From Corella eumyota (taxonomy: Eukaryota > Chordata > Ascidiacea > Phlebobranchia > Corellidae): DNA of 64,000 nt. The stretch lies in NCBI GenBank assembly GCA_963082875.1, contig OY720100.1, positions 9,982,001 to 10,046,000 on the forward strand, in the 5' to 3' direction. Each line of letters starts with the position of its first letter. Within the stretch, counting starts at the first letter, position 1. Below, in pieces: positions 1 to 24,044 of this stretch. The notes beneath the pieces were generated by a model. It did no database searches. It had not been told where the DNA came from and was given only the letters and a program-made list of their open reading frames with translations. The position numbers and the translations under genes are program-made.

Positions 1-163
1 TGTAGTTATTGTTGTTGTGCCCATGTTACAGTATAGGTTGTAATATTTTTTCCAGTACCTTGCCATATTTCAATCACATGTCCTGTATGCTTAATTAGTA
101 AAGTTAATAAATATTTACAAAGTTTTTTAACTGATACTTTCATTATACTTCTATTTATTTCAG

Positions 164-197
164 GTCATCTAAAATACACCCGGGAGAATATTATTAA
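164..197 (+). CDS. Possible terminal exon of an upstream gene
   Basis: A good acceptor (pyrimidine tract ending CAG at 161-163) is followed by ten codons ending in -HPGEYY and a TAA at 195-197, then AT-rich sequence with AATAAA-type signals near 468 and 584. This would fit the last coding exon and 3' UTR of a plus-strand gene lying mostly outside the window. The exon is too short to name a family. A second frame from the same acceptor is open for about 90 codons but has low-complexity Phe/Leu/Ile composition. Confidence 0.25.
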
Positions 198-2096
198 AAG
201 AAGATTTTTTTTCTTTTTACTGTACATACTTAATAGGCACATTGCAATATCTTCACTTACAATTACATCGAATTTAAATGTATACTGTTTCTATGTGTTT
301 AATATATTTATTTATGTAAATGGCACAATTAAGCAGTTACTGAAATCTTTTTTCTATAAGATGCTATTAATGCAGACAAATTTGTACTTAAATCATTGTG
401 TTTTTCACGGTTTTTTTATTGTAAGCTTACAACAATCGTAACAATGCTGCTTCGATCATGACACATAATAAAGACTATAGTTGGATTTGATTAAAATGCA
501 GTAGGGCGTATTTGCAATTTTAAATTATAGTCCTAATATTTAAAAATGTATAATTTTGCATAAGTTTTTTAATGATTTAAAATAAAACTTCACCTTGATT
601 TAGTTTGCCTAGCAATTACTTTTTTATTTAAAGAAACCTTTTTGTACATGACTTTATATTCATTGTATATTAAAAATATAATTTACATCATTAGTAATAA
701 CTTCTAATTTGTTCATTACTTAAAATAAATAGTATTCGATTTGTAGTGGCGACGCATATGTGTGGGGAATCGTTTAAAAATAATGGTGTTCTGTAATTGT
801 ATAAAATAGGGGGGTGGTAAAATAAATGTTAAGTAATCGATTCAGATCGCTTGATTTAAAAAAGTTATGACAAAAATCGAATTAAAATGTCTGTTTATTA
901 ATGACAACGTACACAAAAAGGGGATAATACACTACATTAAGCACAAACTACATTATACGCGAACACGTTAACGATATTGCAAGGCATTTTATGTATAGAT
1001 AGATGCGCAAGTATTTACGATAACCGCCTTGTGTTTTTTTTATTCCTAAGTAATTGTCTGCTGATTGAAAGTTAAAGTTTGAAAAAAAAACTGAGGGTAT
1101 TTGTATTATATAAACAAAATATACGTTGATTCAGTGTTTAAAGTAAATTTAAAGGGCTGAATTTATTTACGCAACAGTATAATGTCAAAATCCCAACTGA
1201 TTTTTGGCAAGTCAAAACATAACGAAGTTACCAAAAATAAACTTAAAACAAGTCAAAAAAGAAACCACGGGCTTAAAAAACATGTTAATAACTAAAATAA
1301 ATATAACTATAAGAGTTAATATTATTATAATTACGTTTGTTTGTTCGCAACTGAAGTTTTTAATAATGATATTACATACTATCATTCAACAATCTTTTTT
1401 TTTAAATGGAACTAAGTAAAAGTTATTTACAGATAACAGTTAATATATTTAAACACACTTACGCAAAATTACAAAAACAATATTGGAATCAAGAAGGTTT
1501 GCGAATGTTGCGATCAGTTCTTAAAGTAGAAGGAAGTTGGTCTTTTTGTTTGTTAATGTTCTCCTCATTTGGAGACAAAATATCATCATACAAAATATTT
1601 AAAATGTGGTGCTCAGCTTTTCTGTCTATAACTTTATTCTCAGCTTTTCTATCTATATAATTTTTTTAAATCGGCTGCAATTTTAGTTTAAAAAACACTT
1701 TTTAAAACACGAATTAACGTCACTGTAGTAGATTACGACGTAACAATGCTGCTTTGGCAATATTTTTTTGCGCTTTAAAGTTTTGTCATTATTTTATTTA
1801 AAAAAAAAATTTATTTAAGTTTAAATTGTATTCATCGTTTGCTAAAACAAACCTATACATAACGAGAGAATTACCTTAACAGCAGTCAGACTGTTTAATC
1901 TTAAAGAGATGGTTCGGTCGCAGAGTTTCTTTTCTAATTATGTTGGAAATTTTTCAACTTACACGAGGATACCATCATATTAAAAAAAAATTGGTCAAGC
2001 AGTTTTTGAGATATCGGAATTTGAAGGTAAATATTGTAAATAGGGAAATTCCCTTCGCTCGCGAGTCACGTGACGCACAACGTCTTCGTCGTAAGT

Positions 2097-2262
2097 TCAT
2101 TTGCTGGCAGACATAGGAAAAAAACCTTATTTTGCCCTCTCTGAGCCGTTTGTTGTACTTTTTTAAATTTTTTTTTGCAGAAAACAAACTTGGCATGAAA
2201 AGCAAAACTTATCTATATTATATAAGACAGTTGTTACTTTTTAAATATTTTTAATTGCCGGC
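2097..2262 (+). repeat. Single arm of a fold-back/MITE-like repeat
   Basis: The segment starts with GCTGGCAGACATA and runs through a CTGAGCCGTTTGTTGTAC block to an AAAACAAACTTGGCATGAAAAGC block. It is clearly the same sequence as the two inverted arms at about 45909-46075 and 46880-47040, so it is a solo or half copy of that element. A more diverged piece lies near 7083-7150 in TAOK intron 2. Confidence 0.6.
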
Positions 2263-2324
2263 TAAAAGTTGTATGACCCAGATCCCACTTATTAAATTAC
2301 AGTCCATTCATATATTAATAAAAG

Positions 2325-2495
2325 TGTGTAATGGTAAGAACACTTGCTAACACATGAGATCGTGCGTTCAATCCCCACTGGTCTCACGCTGTGGCGCCCG
2401 GGCAAATTATCGGGCAATTATAATCTATAATATCCCAAACTGCCGCAGGCAACTCGAGACTGGATCAGAGTAACTGATGTTATCCTACGTCGCAC
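2325..2495 (+). mobile_element. tRNA-derived SINE, plus orientation
   Basis: A tRNA-like head with A-box-like TGTAATGGTAAGAACACTTG and B-box-like GCGTTCAATCCCC is followed by a non-tRNA body (GGGCAATTATAATCTATAAT, then GGCAACTCGAGACTGGATC) and a GTAACTGATGTTA end. The same parts in the same order recur, inverted, at 7160, 20262, 29115 and 63395. tRNA-derived SINEs are known in Ciona. Confidence 0.65.
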
Positions 2496-3259
2496 ATTCT
2501 ACTTTCCCACATCGAGGATACAAATATATTCCAAAAAATAATAATATTCCAAAATGTTTACTGCAATGTTTTAAGCGATATTTTGTTCGTTGTTCCGGTC
2601 TTATACTTGTTACCACGCTTGACTTTTTAAAAGTAATGTAATATGAATTTCCTGGGTAAACGCCGAACATTTGGTTTTTTGTTTTATTTTGCAGCAAGTT
2701 TAAATTTTTTCATTTGGAAATGGGTTCTGTTGCGTTACATTGGTAAGTTGATTAGCTAATTGAAGAGCGTGCAATGCTGTCATGAAATATTTTGCATTTT
2801 TTTACTTTTGTCTTATTGTTGTCTGTGGTTTGTAGGTTTGATTTCCAACCGATGTAAATGTCGGCAAGATTCCCTTCGAAATTTATCAATTAATGAACTA
2901 AAATTTTAAACTTTAATCTCTAACAGTTTGTATAATTTTGAAAGTCATATCTCGCCTTAGAATTGTTCAACTATTTGGTTTTCTTTATAAAACTGTAAGT
3001 TGACAGCTTAAAGTTTTTAACAAAACGAATTTTTGCTTCCCATTTTTTGTGGTTAAAACATATCTCCGAAGCGCTTGAATTATCCGCGACCGCCATTTAA
3101 AAAAAAATTTTTTCGGCAGGATCTTTAATGTTATTGCGATTGTTTGCTTGCAGTTTAAGCTGTTATAAAATTTTTTTATCAAATATATAAAACACAAGGC
3201 AGAGTGTGTGCCAAAACATGAAGAACAAACAGCAAGAATCGTTGCTTATTTTAATTGGT

Positions 3260-3810
3260 TTTAACGGCTTCTGTTACATTTGATTCCATTTATTTAAATC
3301 TGTTTTATTTACTTTCGTTTTTTTGTTTCCATTTTATTAGTATTCGTTCTATTTGTTATTGTTCTAATTAAATTCGTTCTTAAGGCCCGTTTACACGGCA
3401 TACGCAACGCAACGTAACGTAATACAAGATTGCGAGTCGTTCACACGTACAAATTTTGCGAAAGTTACGTAAGATTTCATAAAGTTTTGTGGCTGAAGCG
3501 AAATTTACGCAAGATTTCTTAAGCGGTATACTTTTATTAAAAATTTTTATAAAAATTTGGAAAATAAATTCCTAGAACTCGTAAAGTTACGTAACGCAAT
3601 GCAGCGCATCGCAACGTTACCCTGTCGTGTGAACAGCAGGCCTTAACAATTTTTGTTTCATTTGCTTTTGTTCCATTAAACTCCCTTCCATTTAAATCTA
3701 TTCCTTTTGTTTTCGTTTTGTTTAAATCTGTTAAATTTAAATCTGTTGCAACAATTTTCGTTCCATTTGTTTCCTTTTCATTTAAATATATTTTATCAAT
3801 TTCTTTTTAA
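3260..3810. repeat. T-rich degenerate minisatellite
   Basis: Irregular repetition of blocks such as CATTTAAATCTGTT, TTTCGTTCCATTTG and TTTTGTTCCATT. The array is interrupted by the MITE at 3384-3642. The TTCCATTT-type blocks resemble the pyrimidine array at 36.3 kb. Confidence 0.5.
3384..3642. mobile_element. TTAA-flanked MITE (259 bp)
   Basis: The left end reads GGCCCGTTTACACGGCATAC and the right end, read inverted, GGCCTGCTGTTCACACGAC, forming imperfect terminal inverted repeats. The element is bounded on both sides by TTAA (3380-3383 and 3643-3646). TTAA duplication is typical of piggyBac-type elements. The inside holds many ACGTAA/ACGCAA repeats and no coding capacity, so it is non-autonomous. 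Confidence 0.65.
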
Positions 3811-4451
3811 TAAATTTGTCGCCTCCTTACACCAAAAAATGTCACCGGATTGAATAGACATTCGATCGAATATTAAAATTGAAAAAAAAAATTACTGTAG
3901 GCCTAATTTTGAAATATTGATTTCGGTAAAATAGTCCTTGGACACATAGTTTCAGGTAAATAATTATTCTTTTGTTTATTTGGGCATATCCCGTTAAAAT
4001 CAACAATTTTTTTAAACTTGTTAAAACGTTTTTTATATATACTATTTATTGCCATGGTTCACTGCATAAATGCCCAACCCACGGTAAACGTTCGGGTGGT
4101 ACTAGATGTCGGTCACACAATATAGTTGGATATGCTAATGAATGGCCTACTATTACCATTTCTAAAATAAAATTAATCGGAATGTATTCTTTTTTATGGT
4201 TATTCATTTCTTATCTGCCAGCCAGTAAGATTATCTGACATCTACTTAGAAAATAAATCTGCTAATGGCAGTTGTTGTCTGATTGTCATTTTGTAATCTT
4301 TTATGTCAGTATGTGGTCAGGCAGTCAGGTAGTTGCATTTTATGTTGAGTTTTATCATATTATTTGCAAATTAATGTTTTTGTCAATTTGTAATCCACTT
4401 TTATTTATGTGTTTGTTGATTTTTTTTCTGACTTGCAAGGCACATTAACGG

Positions 4452-4793
4452 GGTCCTACTAACTGTCTAATTACCACACAAAACCACATTGGGCCACACA
4501 GGACCACATAGGGCTTACTGTTTACCACACAGGGCTTACTGTTAACCACACAGGACTACCCAGAACGCGTTGACTGTTAATTCAGGGATACTGTTATTTA
4601 ATTTAAAAAAACAAATATCGACAATGAACAGATAAGACACTTTTTATTAACCCCAGTTTAACCCTCTTCTGGGAAATGTCCCTAGTCAGCTAATTGACCC
4701 TAAATACAAAGAAAAACAGTCTACTAATTTTATATTTTGTCCTGTGTGGTAAATGTATTGTCTTGTATGGCATGTGTGGTAATTAGTGGGACC
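4452..4793. mobile_element. MITE-like inverted repeat with inner CCACACAGG repeats
   Basis: The left end (GGTCCTACTAACTGTC, then AATTACCACACA) and the inverted right end (GGTCCCACTAATTACCACACA) form terminal inverted repeats about 340 bp apart. Near the left end a short direct repeat of CCACACAGGGCTTACTGTT runs from about 4472 to 4560. There is no coding capacity, and the target duplication is not clear. Confidence 0.45.
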
Positions 4794-5968
4794 GCATTCA
4801 CAATATGACATGTACAGATTGTATTTTGTAATCATAAATTGGTTGCATCTCTGCCCTGACTGTAAAAGTTGTTTTAGAATTTATGATATATTGTAAAAAC
4901 CATTCGAAAATTAAAATAAAATGATAGTTTTTTAATACCAATTTTTTCCTGTAAGTAAGTCAAATACCAAGATGAATCTCTTTTTTTCTGCCAAAACCTT
5001 TCTTGTTATTTCAGTGGACATACTCATAGTCAGATAGTTAATAATTTTCATATGATTTGTTATTATTATGTTTGTTATTTTTTTGGGGGGGATTGGTGCA
5101 ATTTTACATTTGGGAGGAATTTTAGTTGAGTGTAATGCAAAGACTGACAGATGTTATTGAAATGGTTAGAAAAGAATAGAATTATGAACCCTACTTTTAT
5201 TTTCTTTTATAAGCTTTTGATAATGTTTAATTAAAAATAATTAGCTATAGAAAGTCTTTATTGCAACACTGTTCGTTAATTTTGCTCGGGATAATTATAA
5301 ATTATGTTGTGGATTAATTGTATAGGCTTATATAATTTTTAAGTTCAGGAATTTTTTAAATATATATATTTTAAAATAGGTTTTATAAAAACATATAAAT
5401 TTAAAAAAATTGTGAATGTTTAAGAAATTTTGACTTTTAGTGTGTTGTAATCTTACATAATTAAGTGTTTTTATGGTTTGAAACGTAAAAGAATTTTAAC
5501 ATTTGATAATTATTCTTTGTTCTGAATAAAGTTTGGTATGCGGAATTTGATAAGTTAATAATTAACTAGCACTAGTGTTTTTTGGTTATTTTTAAACCAA
5601 AGCTTTCACATACCTTCTGTGCTCATAAAAGTTAAAAAAAGTTTTGTTCTATGTATGTACCGCTCTTTTTAGTTGGTTTATCTAACTGTGAACAGCAGAA
5701 AGCTTTAATTTAATTTGTAAAATAAATTTGCGCTATTAAGTTTAATTAAAAACAGCTATTATAATTTTAAATAGAATCTTAAAGAAAAATTAAGTTGTAT
5801 ATATTTTTTAATAATTCGGGTAAATAATATCAGCTAGAATAGTCGGTGCTAACATATTAACGCACAATTAAAATTTTTATTAACTTAGATGTTTGAAAAT
5901 ACGTATATAATTATTAGGTATAAACTAAATTAGTTGAATTAACATTGAACACTATCAGTTTTTTTTTT

Positions 5969-5992
5969 AGTGTTGTTAATAAATGAATAACA

Positions 5993-6003
<11 letters not shown>
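5969..6003 (+). promoter_or_regulatory. TAOK 5' acceptor site and overlapping uORF
   Basis: A run of T ending in AG at 5969-5970 stands 22 bases before the TAOK start codon. This is either the end of a 5' UTR intron or a spliced-leader trans-splice acceptor, as used by many Ciona genes. Just after it, an upstream ATG at 5983 opens a six-codon frame ending with TGA at 6001-6003, which overlaps the main ATG at 5993 in another frame. Confidence 0.5.
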
Positions 6004-17370
<11,367 letters not shown>

Positions 17371-19754
17371 GAAAGCAATATGTTTGGGTTTTTTCCTTTA
17401 AATGAGTGAGCTACCATATTTTACAAAAAAAAGGACTCGCGCAAACATAGGTTAATTGTAAATTTCTTATGTGATTTTAACTCATTAAATGCCGGTAACA
17501 AAATTAATTTTATATAAAAAAAATCAAACTGTGCATTTGTTTAATCTACTTGTATAATTACTTTTTTATGTTTTTGCCCCTGATTGCAATTTAATATTGT
17601 ATATGCTTTTATATAACTCCAGCTGATGTTTATGAAATTGTGTCAAAAGCAAAACTGTTATAATTTTAATAGTTGAAATAGCAACCATTATTTTTCTATA
17701 TTTTATGGTCATTGTTCCTTGACTGTTGGTTATTTTCTTGATTTTATTCTTGCGTATATATTGTTGTTAAATAAGGTATATATTGTTTTTAAGTTTTTTG
17801 TGTTAAATCATAATATTACAAATTTTAATTGTAAAAAAACATGATTAGGGTGCAGTACATTGCTTTAAATTTAAACAAAATTTATCTTAATATAAGATTT
17901 GGTTGTTTTTTTTCGGAAAATAAACCAGTTTCTACAGCTATTTTTTTCTGCATAGACTTACTTAGTTATAGTTTATCGCAAATATTTTTAAAAATAAGTC
18001 TTCTATTAGCTGTATAGTTATAAAATAAAAATTTATTCGTTTAAAGCTAAAATTTTAATAAAAGTTTACCATTAAATCTATTGTTAAGTTGATATGTGCC
18101 CAATTACGCTTGAGGCCGCTGGCTATTTAACGTCCATAACAAACTGCTGCTTTACGTGATGTGCATAATGACTTCTGAATCAACGTTTTAATATGTACTT
18201 TTGTTGGCCTTAAAACTAAGGTGAATAATTTAAGTCCCGCTTCTTGTATATTTTTTCACAAGAGAACGCCCAGATTTTGTGCATCAATGGGCTATTTTAT
18301 AGTAAAGATTATAACTGACTGACTATAAAATAAATAAATGTTTCTTAAGACCGCGTAATTTTTCGAAACCATATTTGCAGTAAATGTCGGTTTTGGTAAA
18401 TTGCCACCTTCGAACAAATGCCATTTTAGGTAAAATACGAAATATCTTTAATAATTTATTAACGGTATATAAACCTTTGCAAGCAATTTTAATAAAAATT
18501 TTTTTAGTTTTTTTACCAGAATTTAAGTCGTAGTTTGATAAAAATATTTTATAGTCAATAAAAAAGTTTTTAATTTTTAAACTCAGTTTTAGGTTGTTGA
18601 TATTAGGATTTTAATAAATAAACCAGCAATTTAAATGTAATAAACTAACAAAAATTCTTTTTATATATGTTTCAAACTTACTAATAGTAATATTAAAATA
18701 TACATTATACCTTATTTTAAATAATGAATATCAATCATTGATTTTTAGTAATTAAACAAGCACTAAATTATAATAAATATTTAATAAATAGACCAGCAAT
18801 TTAAATGTAATAAACAAACAAAAAATTCTTTTTGCATATGTTTTGAAACTACTAATATTATAATATATATTATACTGTGACTTCGTAGGAAAATTATTTA
18901 TATTTATCACAATACCTTATTTTAAATAATGAATATTAATCTTTGATTTTTAATAAATAAACAAGCACTCAATTATAATAAATATTTAATAAAAAAAAAC
19001 AGCAATTTAAATGAAATAAACAAACAAAAAATTCTTTTTTAATATGTTTTGAAACTACTAATATTATAATATACATTATTTGAAATAATGAATATCAATC
19101 TTTGATTTTTAATAAATAAACAATCACTGAATTATAATAAATAAACAAAAACTTATTTATTAACCCGTTTTCAAGTGAGTTATATTATGACATACAACTG
19201 ACTAAAATTTAAAAACTTGATGACGACCTTTACATTTCAATAAACAGTCACCTTTTATAAAGAGATAATTAAATTTTGTAAATAGGTGGCCTGGAACGCA
19301 TTGTGATATTCTACAACATACTAAAATTTAGACTTAAGGGACCAAAAGTTACAGTGAAATACAGTAAAGTTTAAACACTTTGTTATGTATATATTAGTAT
19401 CTCTATAGGTACACCCATGTCCACTTAAGCAAATGTTTTTTATATCGATTTGTTTTCACAGCTTACTTATGGTTTAGTTTTATATGATTTGAATAAAATG
19501 TTTAATAGGTAAAATGGTTTTATGTCAACTTGACAGAAATTCTTTTTAGCAAATACTCCGGCAACACTGGAATGAGGGAATTTCCCACATATTTAAGCGT
19601 TGATTTTCTCCTGGATACCAAAACCTATTATTTTTAAAACCAGAAACAAAGAAGTTCCTTGATTCTGTACGTATTTTAGTTTCAAATTATCATTAGATTA
19701 AATTTTAATTGATAATATTACCATTTTTTTTATAAAGATGCCATTTTTTTAAAT
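17371..19754. other. TAOK 3' UTR and spacer before AIDA
   Basis: A polyadenylation signal AATAAA lies at 17919-17924, 550 bases past the TAOK stop, so the 3' UTR probably ends near 17940. After it come non-coding AT-rich DNA and, at about 18580-19220, an AT-rich tandem repeat. The AIDA promoter or acceptor must lie in the last few hundred bases. No other gene was seen. Confidence 0.6.
18580..19220. repeat. AT-rich tandem repeat, units of about 170-210 bp
   Basis: Three to four diverged units share CCAGCAATTTAAATGTAATA (18623, 18793, about 19000), then AACAAACAAAAAATTCTTTTT, then ATAATGAATATCAATC. A related array lies at about 36870-37360, including the same AACAAACAAAAA and CCCGTTTT(T/C)AAGT blocks. 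Confidence 0.55.
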
Positions 19755-22700
19755 ATGGCCACAAAAGAAAACTTGCTAAATAAATGGCACCAAAGCCTAA
19801 ATAAAGCTATTGATTTTGATTCGTGGGGACAACTTGTAGAAGCTGCAAATGAATATGTCAGGTAAGTAAACAAATTGCATATATTTTTAATAATTTAGTT
19901 ATTATGTTACTTTATGAAGTGCATACTCTTTATGATTTACTAGTCAGCTAGGGTTGTGTTTGTGATCAACCAGTCTGGAAAGTAGGGCAGGGTGCACGCA
20001 CGAGATTTTTTTCATTAAAAAAAATGCACGCCTGGAATTAGCATTTTGCATGATGGTGTCTTAAAAAAATGTGCACTTACAGTATTGACGCCTAAAACAC
20101 GCTGGTAAGCGTGCACGCACGGTCACGCATTTTTTTACGCTTGTACGCACGAGATCTCATCGAACCTACTTTCCAGACTGGGTGATCAACTAACTTTTTT
20201 TTAACTTTTTTATTTTCTGTTTATTCTCGTTGTAAAAATTCTCGTCGTAGTCGACTTTACAACCCAATAGAGTAACATCAGTTACCCAGACCCAGCGTCG
20301 AGTTGCCTTGGGCAGGTTGGGATTTTTAAGTTGGGTCAGCAGGAGTTTATTGCATTTTTAGCGCCATTCCTTAAGCATTCCAACGAATATACTATGCGGT
20401 CCATGTCAAAAAGAAAACTCTGCTTTTCTATTTATCACTAAGTTACCCTTTGTAACATGCAAAGATATTTTAAGATTCTTGGTTACAGAGAAAGGTTAGG
20501 AAACTTTGCCTTAGAACTCTTATTCTCATTTATTAATTTTTACCAGCAAGGTATAACAAAATAGCTTTTATAATAGTTTTTTTATTTTACAATAAAATTT
20601 TAGCCCACTTGCTAGGATTTTAATGCCGAAAACATATATTCTTTGAAAGGCCTTAAGTTTTGCAGTTTACTTTTCTGTCAGGCTGGTCAGGTTCAAGTCA
20701 TGCACATATGCACCTGATCATGTAATAATTAAATTATTACCATCACTCATGCGAAAGGTCTAAATATTAATTAAAAACACAGCCTTGCACAATTTGTCTG
20801 CTAGATATGTGTAATAGTCACATTACACAAGGGTATGAGGCAGAGTTTGTATAATGGCTGCTGATTTGGGACTACGTTTTGGATATTTTTTTTGTTATAA
20901 GAAACGATTGTTATTTGTTTGTGCTAAATTTTAAAATAATTTGTTAGTCATTACACAAACAAAAAAAATGCAATAAATCAACATTAGTGTACTTCTTATG
21001 GTTTTTGTTTATTACATTTCCCACAGACTGTAGTTTCTACCACCATTTTTTTACTGGATCATGTCAAATTTTATAAATTTTTTAACATAGATGTAATATT
21101 TTCTTTGTTTTAAACTAAGCAACAAACAGCACAATGGCGTGTTCCATGGCTATGTTTAAACTTCCTTAAGTTTTTAAATTTATTGCTTTTTATTAAACAC
21201 AGCCTTTCAAAAAAAATTTGCTTCAAGTTGCCTACACTTGAATTGGATGAAGAGCAAACCGTAATTGATTTTTTTTAAATTGTTCATAAATTTGTTAACA
21301 TTGTTTTAAAAAATAGTTAAACTGTAATTTGCATATTAATTTATGTTTACTAAAATGTTTTTTTTGTTTTTAATTTTAGAAAGTCGCTGAAAGGATTTCA
21401 TCATGTTTGGAGCTGCGGGCAAAGGCTCTTCAATCAACAAATGAAATCAGAACGATAAAATTGGAAGATATAAAAAAACTTTTGCCAAGTAACAATTTTT
21501 AAATTGTAATGAGAGTCAAGAATCTACCATTTTATATTTTATTTTTAATCAACTTAAGTATATTTTTATTAATAGAATAAAAATAAAACTGATTTTGTAA
21601 ATTTTTATTGTTTAAACACCTTTGACAAAGAAAATTTTAACACAATTTTATGATTACTGTTTTTTATTTTTTTAGTTTTAAAGGATTTGCTTAATTCATC
21701 TTCACTGCAAATTCCAGTTGAAATAAGCATGCAAGTTGAACGCGCTAGGTATTTTAAACCGAAAATTCTATGTTAAATTACAACACTGGTTTACTGTAAC
21801 CAAATTACTTTTTAGAGAAAATTCTGTATTGCTTGCTCCTTCTTCTGTTCAAACTGTTGACCCAAATTCCATAGATAAGTTTAATATAGAAAACACTGGA
21901 GGTAATTATTGATATACATTTAAAATACTAGATTTATTTTTATGATATCTATAACAAAAATCTGGATCTTTATATTTTTTTTTTTTAGTAAGCAGTCTTT
22001 TACCAAAACTTTCCTCTCAACCTGGATATAGAACACTTACTGTTACTTTAATAAAAATTGGACTTAAAAATGCGTCTCAACTGATTGATCCATACATGGT
22101 TGTTTCATGCAAAGGTTATTTACATGGTTTTGTTAAAACTTTTGTTCAATTTCATATCAATATTTAAAAAAAGCTGCTTATTTAAAATTGATTAATGAAG
22201 TTTTGTACACTATGATCATGAGCCTGTTACCTTCTAGTGAAAATTATTATATCTAGATTTATCTGGAGTAGATTTATGCCAAACACAAACAACTCCTGCA
22301 TCAACTAATAGGGATGAAAAGGTTATAACTTTCAACCTAGATGTTGAAATCCAAATGTATTTAGAGAATATCCAAAGAGGTGATTGGTGTTTTGTATTTT
22401 GCAATGTCACATGTTAGTATTTCACTAGAAAATAAATGTAAACAAATTTACTGATTTTTGACAAATGTCAGGTACTGCCATATACTTTGCATTACATCAT
22501 TACAAACCAAAACAGAGAGCAACAAAATTAAAATGTTATTCTTTTATGGAAGTTGATGAACTTAAGCAAGGCCCCTGCTGTATTGAATTGTAAGTTTATA
22601 GTACCATTTTCTCTTTGGTTTTAGATAACAAATTTTTTTTACTTTTCCCAAAATTTTGAGCACAGTCTGTAATAAATTTACTTGTGTTTTTAAACATTAA

Positions 22701-22859
22701 CCAGATGTTTTTAATTGTTCTGAATACCAAGTTGTTTTTTGCTTTACTAATAAATTTTTTAGATATAAGAAGCCAATTGATTTTCGCCGGAAGAAATTAA
22801 CTTTATTGACCTCTAAACCTTTATTTCTTCACTTGAACCTTAATGTAAGTGAAATGTAA
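19755..22859 (+). CDS. aida: AIDA, axin interactor dorsalization-associated protein, 9 exons
   Basis: Spliced model of 298 residues, against 306 in human. Exons: 19755-19861, 21203-21260, 21380-21488, 21676-21748, 21816-21901, 21989-22114, 22257-22379, 22472-22589, 22763-22859; all phases join. The N-terminal helical domain carries the family signature (FDSWGQLVEA at 17-26, then CLELRAKALQST). The C-terminal half is the C2-like, membrane-binding domain (TLIKIGLKNASQLIDPYM, then HHYKPKQRATKLKCYSFMEV, and YKKPIDFRRKKLTLLT near the end). AIDA binds Axin, blocks Axin-driven JNK activation and affects dorsoventral patterning in fish; it also acts in ER-associated degradation of lipid enzymes in mammals. 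The last codons read into a possible donor, so a short extra 3' exon cannot be excluded. It faces the MIA3-like gene tail to tail. Confidence 0.93.
19970..20181. mobile_element. hAT-type MITE in AIDA intron 1 (212 bp)
   Basis: Perfect 17-bp terminal inverted repeats (CCAGTCTGGAAAGTAGG) are flanked by an exact 8-bp target duplication, GTGATCAA, at 19962-19969 and 20182-20189. An 8-bp duplication is the hallmark of hAT elements. The interior is rich in GTGCACGCACG-type repeats with no coding capacity. Intact ends and duplication suggest a fairly recent insertion. Confidence 0.8.
20262..20380 (-). mobile_element. Truncated SINE in AIDA intron 1
   Basis: Contains the SINE body and 3' end (AACATCAGTTACCCAGACCC, GTTGCCTTGGGCAG, GGGTCAGCAGGAGTTTAT) but not the tRNA-like head. 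Same family as the copy at 7160-7395. Confidence 0.5.
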
Positions 22860-24044
22860 TATTACTGCAGTATATTATCTATAGAAAGCACTTTCTATTA
22901 ATATCGTTAACTTCTAACAAAGTAATTTATACCAAAAAAGTTATTAAATCAATGTTTTTTTTTTATTGCAAGTTTATAGAATTTCAAAAATTTATACCAC
23001 CTACCCTATATATTACGCAATCGTGTTATATTTAATTTGTGAAACAATTATTTATTGTATTTTATTTGGGGGGGAAAGGGTATTTGTAATTAATACCCAT
23101 TTGTACATTTACAAATTTTATCTATTTAAAAGACATACCTTAAATACAATATTTTTAGCCTTTTAAACAATTTTTTTTTACAGTGAACACCTCACTAATT
23201 GTTTTATTTTAAAACTACTTGATTTATTGCCTTTAGAAATTAATAAATAAACTAAATTTTATCTTAATATTTGTGTTAAAATTATAACCAATTTTTCTAA
23301 AACACACTATGAAACACAGCACACCAATACCACTTTTAGATATTAAAAAAATATACATAACACAAGATATTTTAAAGATCCGTTCTTTGTAAATTAACTT
23401 ACAAAATTGGCCACAGTAATATTATTAAAATAAATAGCAATTTATTTTTCTAAATCAACTCTTAATTATGTCAAAAAATTAAATAAGGTTAAACCTTTTT
23501 TAAATAATAAATTCGTATTAGATGCAGCTATAAAATAACAAAAAAACACTAGAAAAATAGTTTTATGTTAATTTGGAAAAATAATGTACTGGTAGTGTTT
23601 TAAAATTTTATTGCACAATCTAATATTTTATATAACAAAATTATATTGACCAACAAAAGCTTGAATATACTTGTTGCAATTGCACGTAGAACAATAATTT
23701 AGTTGTCCCATTAACTATAAGTATAAACCTAATATTTGTTACCAACACTGACACCAGACATTTAAAATCCAAACACATGCTAAAGATGATTAATGATATT
23801 TTCATGAACATAAAATTGCCATATTAGTAGCAGGGATTACAATAACTTGACTAACACATTTTAAAAATACACAACATTTTGCTGTTTAATCATGTTTTGG
23901 ATCAAACTAAGAAAGTAACTTTAACTAAAGTAAGGTCTCATGTCCTTTTATAAAACCTAAATCTATATAATTTTTTCTTAATAAATTAAAGTGGGTATTG
24001 TTAATTGGGGCCAATGGTCTTTATGGATACAAGCTAAAAGGATG
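22860..24044. other. Shared 3' spacer between AIDA and the MIA3-like gene
   Basis: About 1.2 kb of AT-rich sequence between two convergent stop codons. A plus-strand AATAAA at 23242-23247 could end AIDA, and a minus-strand signal (TTTATT at about 23606) could end the other gene. Around 23078-23116 there are two small hairpins (GGGTATT/AATACCC and ATTTGTA/TTACAAAT). Nothing coding was seen. Confidence 0.55.

Larger units (their letters stand above)
1..5970. other. Intergenic region with repeats, upstream of TAOK
   Basis: No convincing protein gene was found here. The stretch is AT-rich and holds a possible last exon of an upstream gene (164-197), a half fold-back repeat (about 2097-2262), a SINE (about 2325-2495), a T-rich minisatellite interrupted by a TTAA-flanked MITE (3260-3810) and a second MITE-like inverted repeat (4452-4793). 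Short reading frames of 70-90 codons in this region have no domain, splice context or composition to support them. The promoter of the TAOK gene should lie somewhere before 5970, but no clear TATA box stands out against the AT-rich background. Confidence 0.6.

Noticed and set aside
1204-1660. Two adjacent 71 and 84 codon frames
   Set aside because: Lys/Asn/Ile-rich, no domain and no splice signals; consistent with chance in AT-rich DNA.
23078-23116. Two small hairpins in the AIDA 3' spacer
   Set aside because: Stems of seven bases are expected by chance in AT-rich sequence; no conserved RNA structure recognised.
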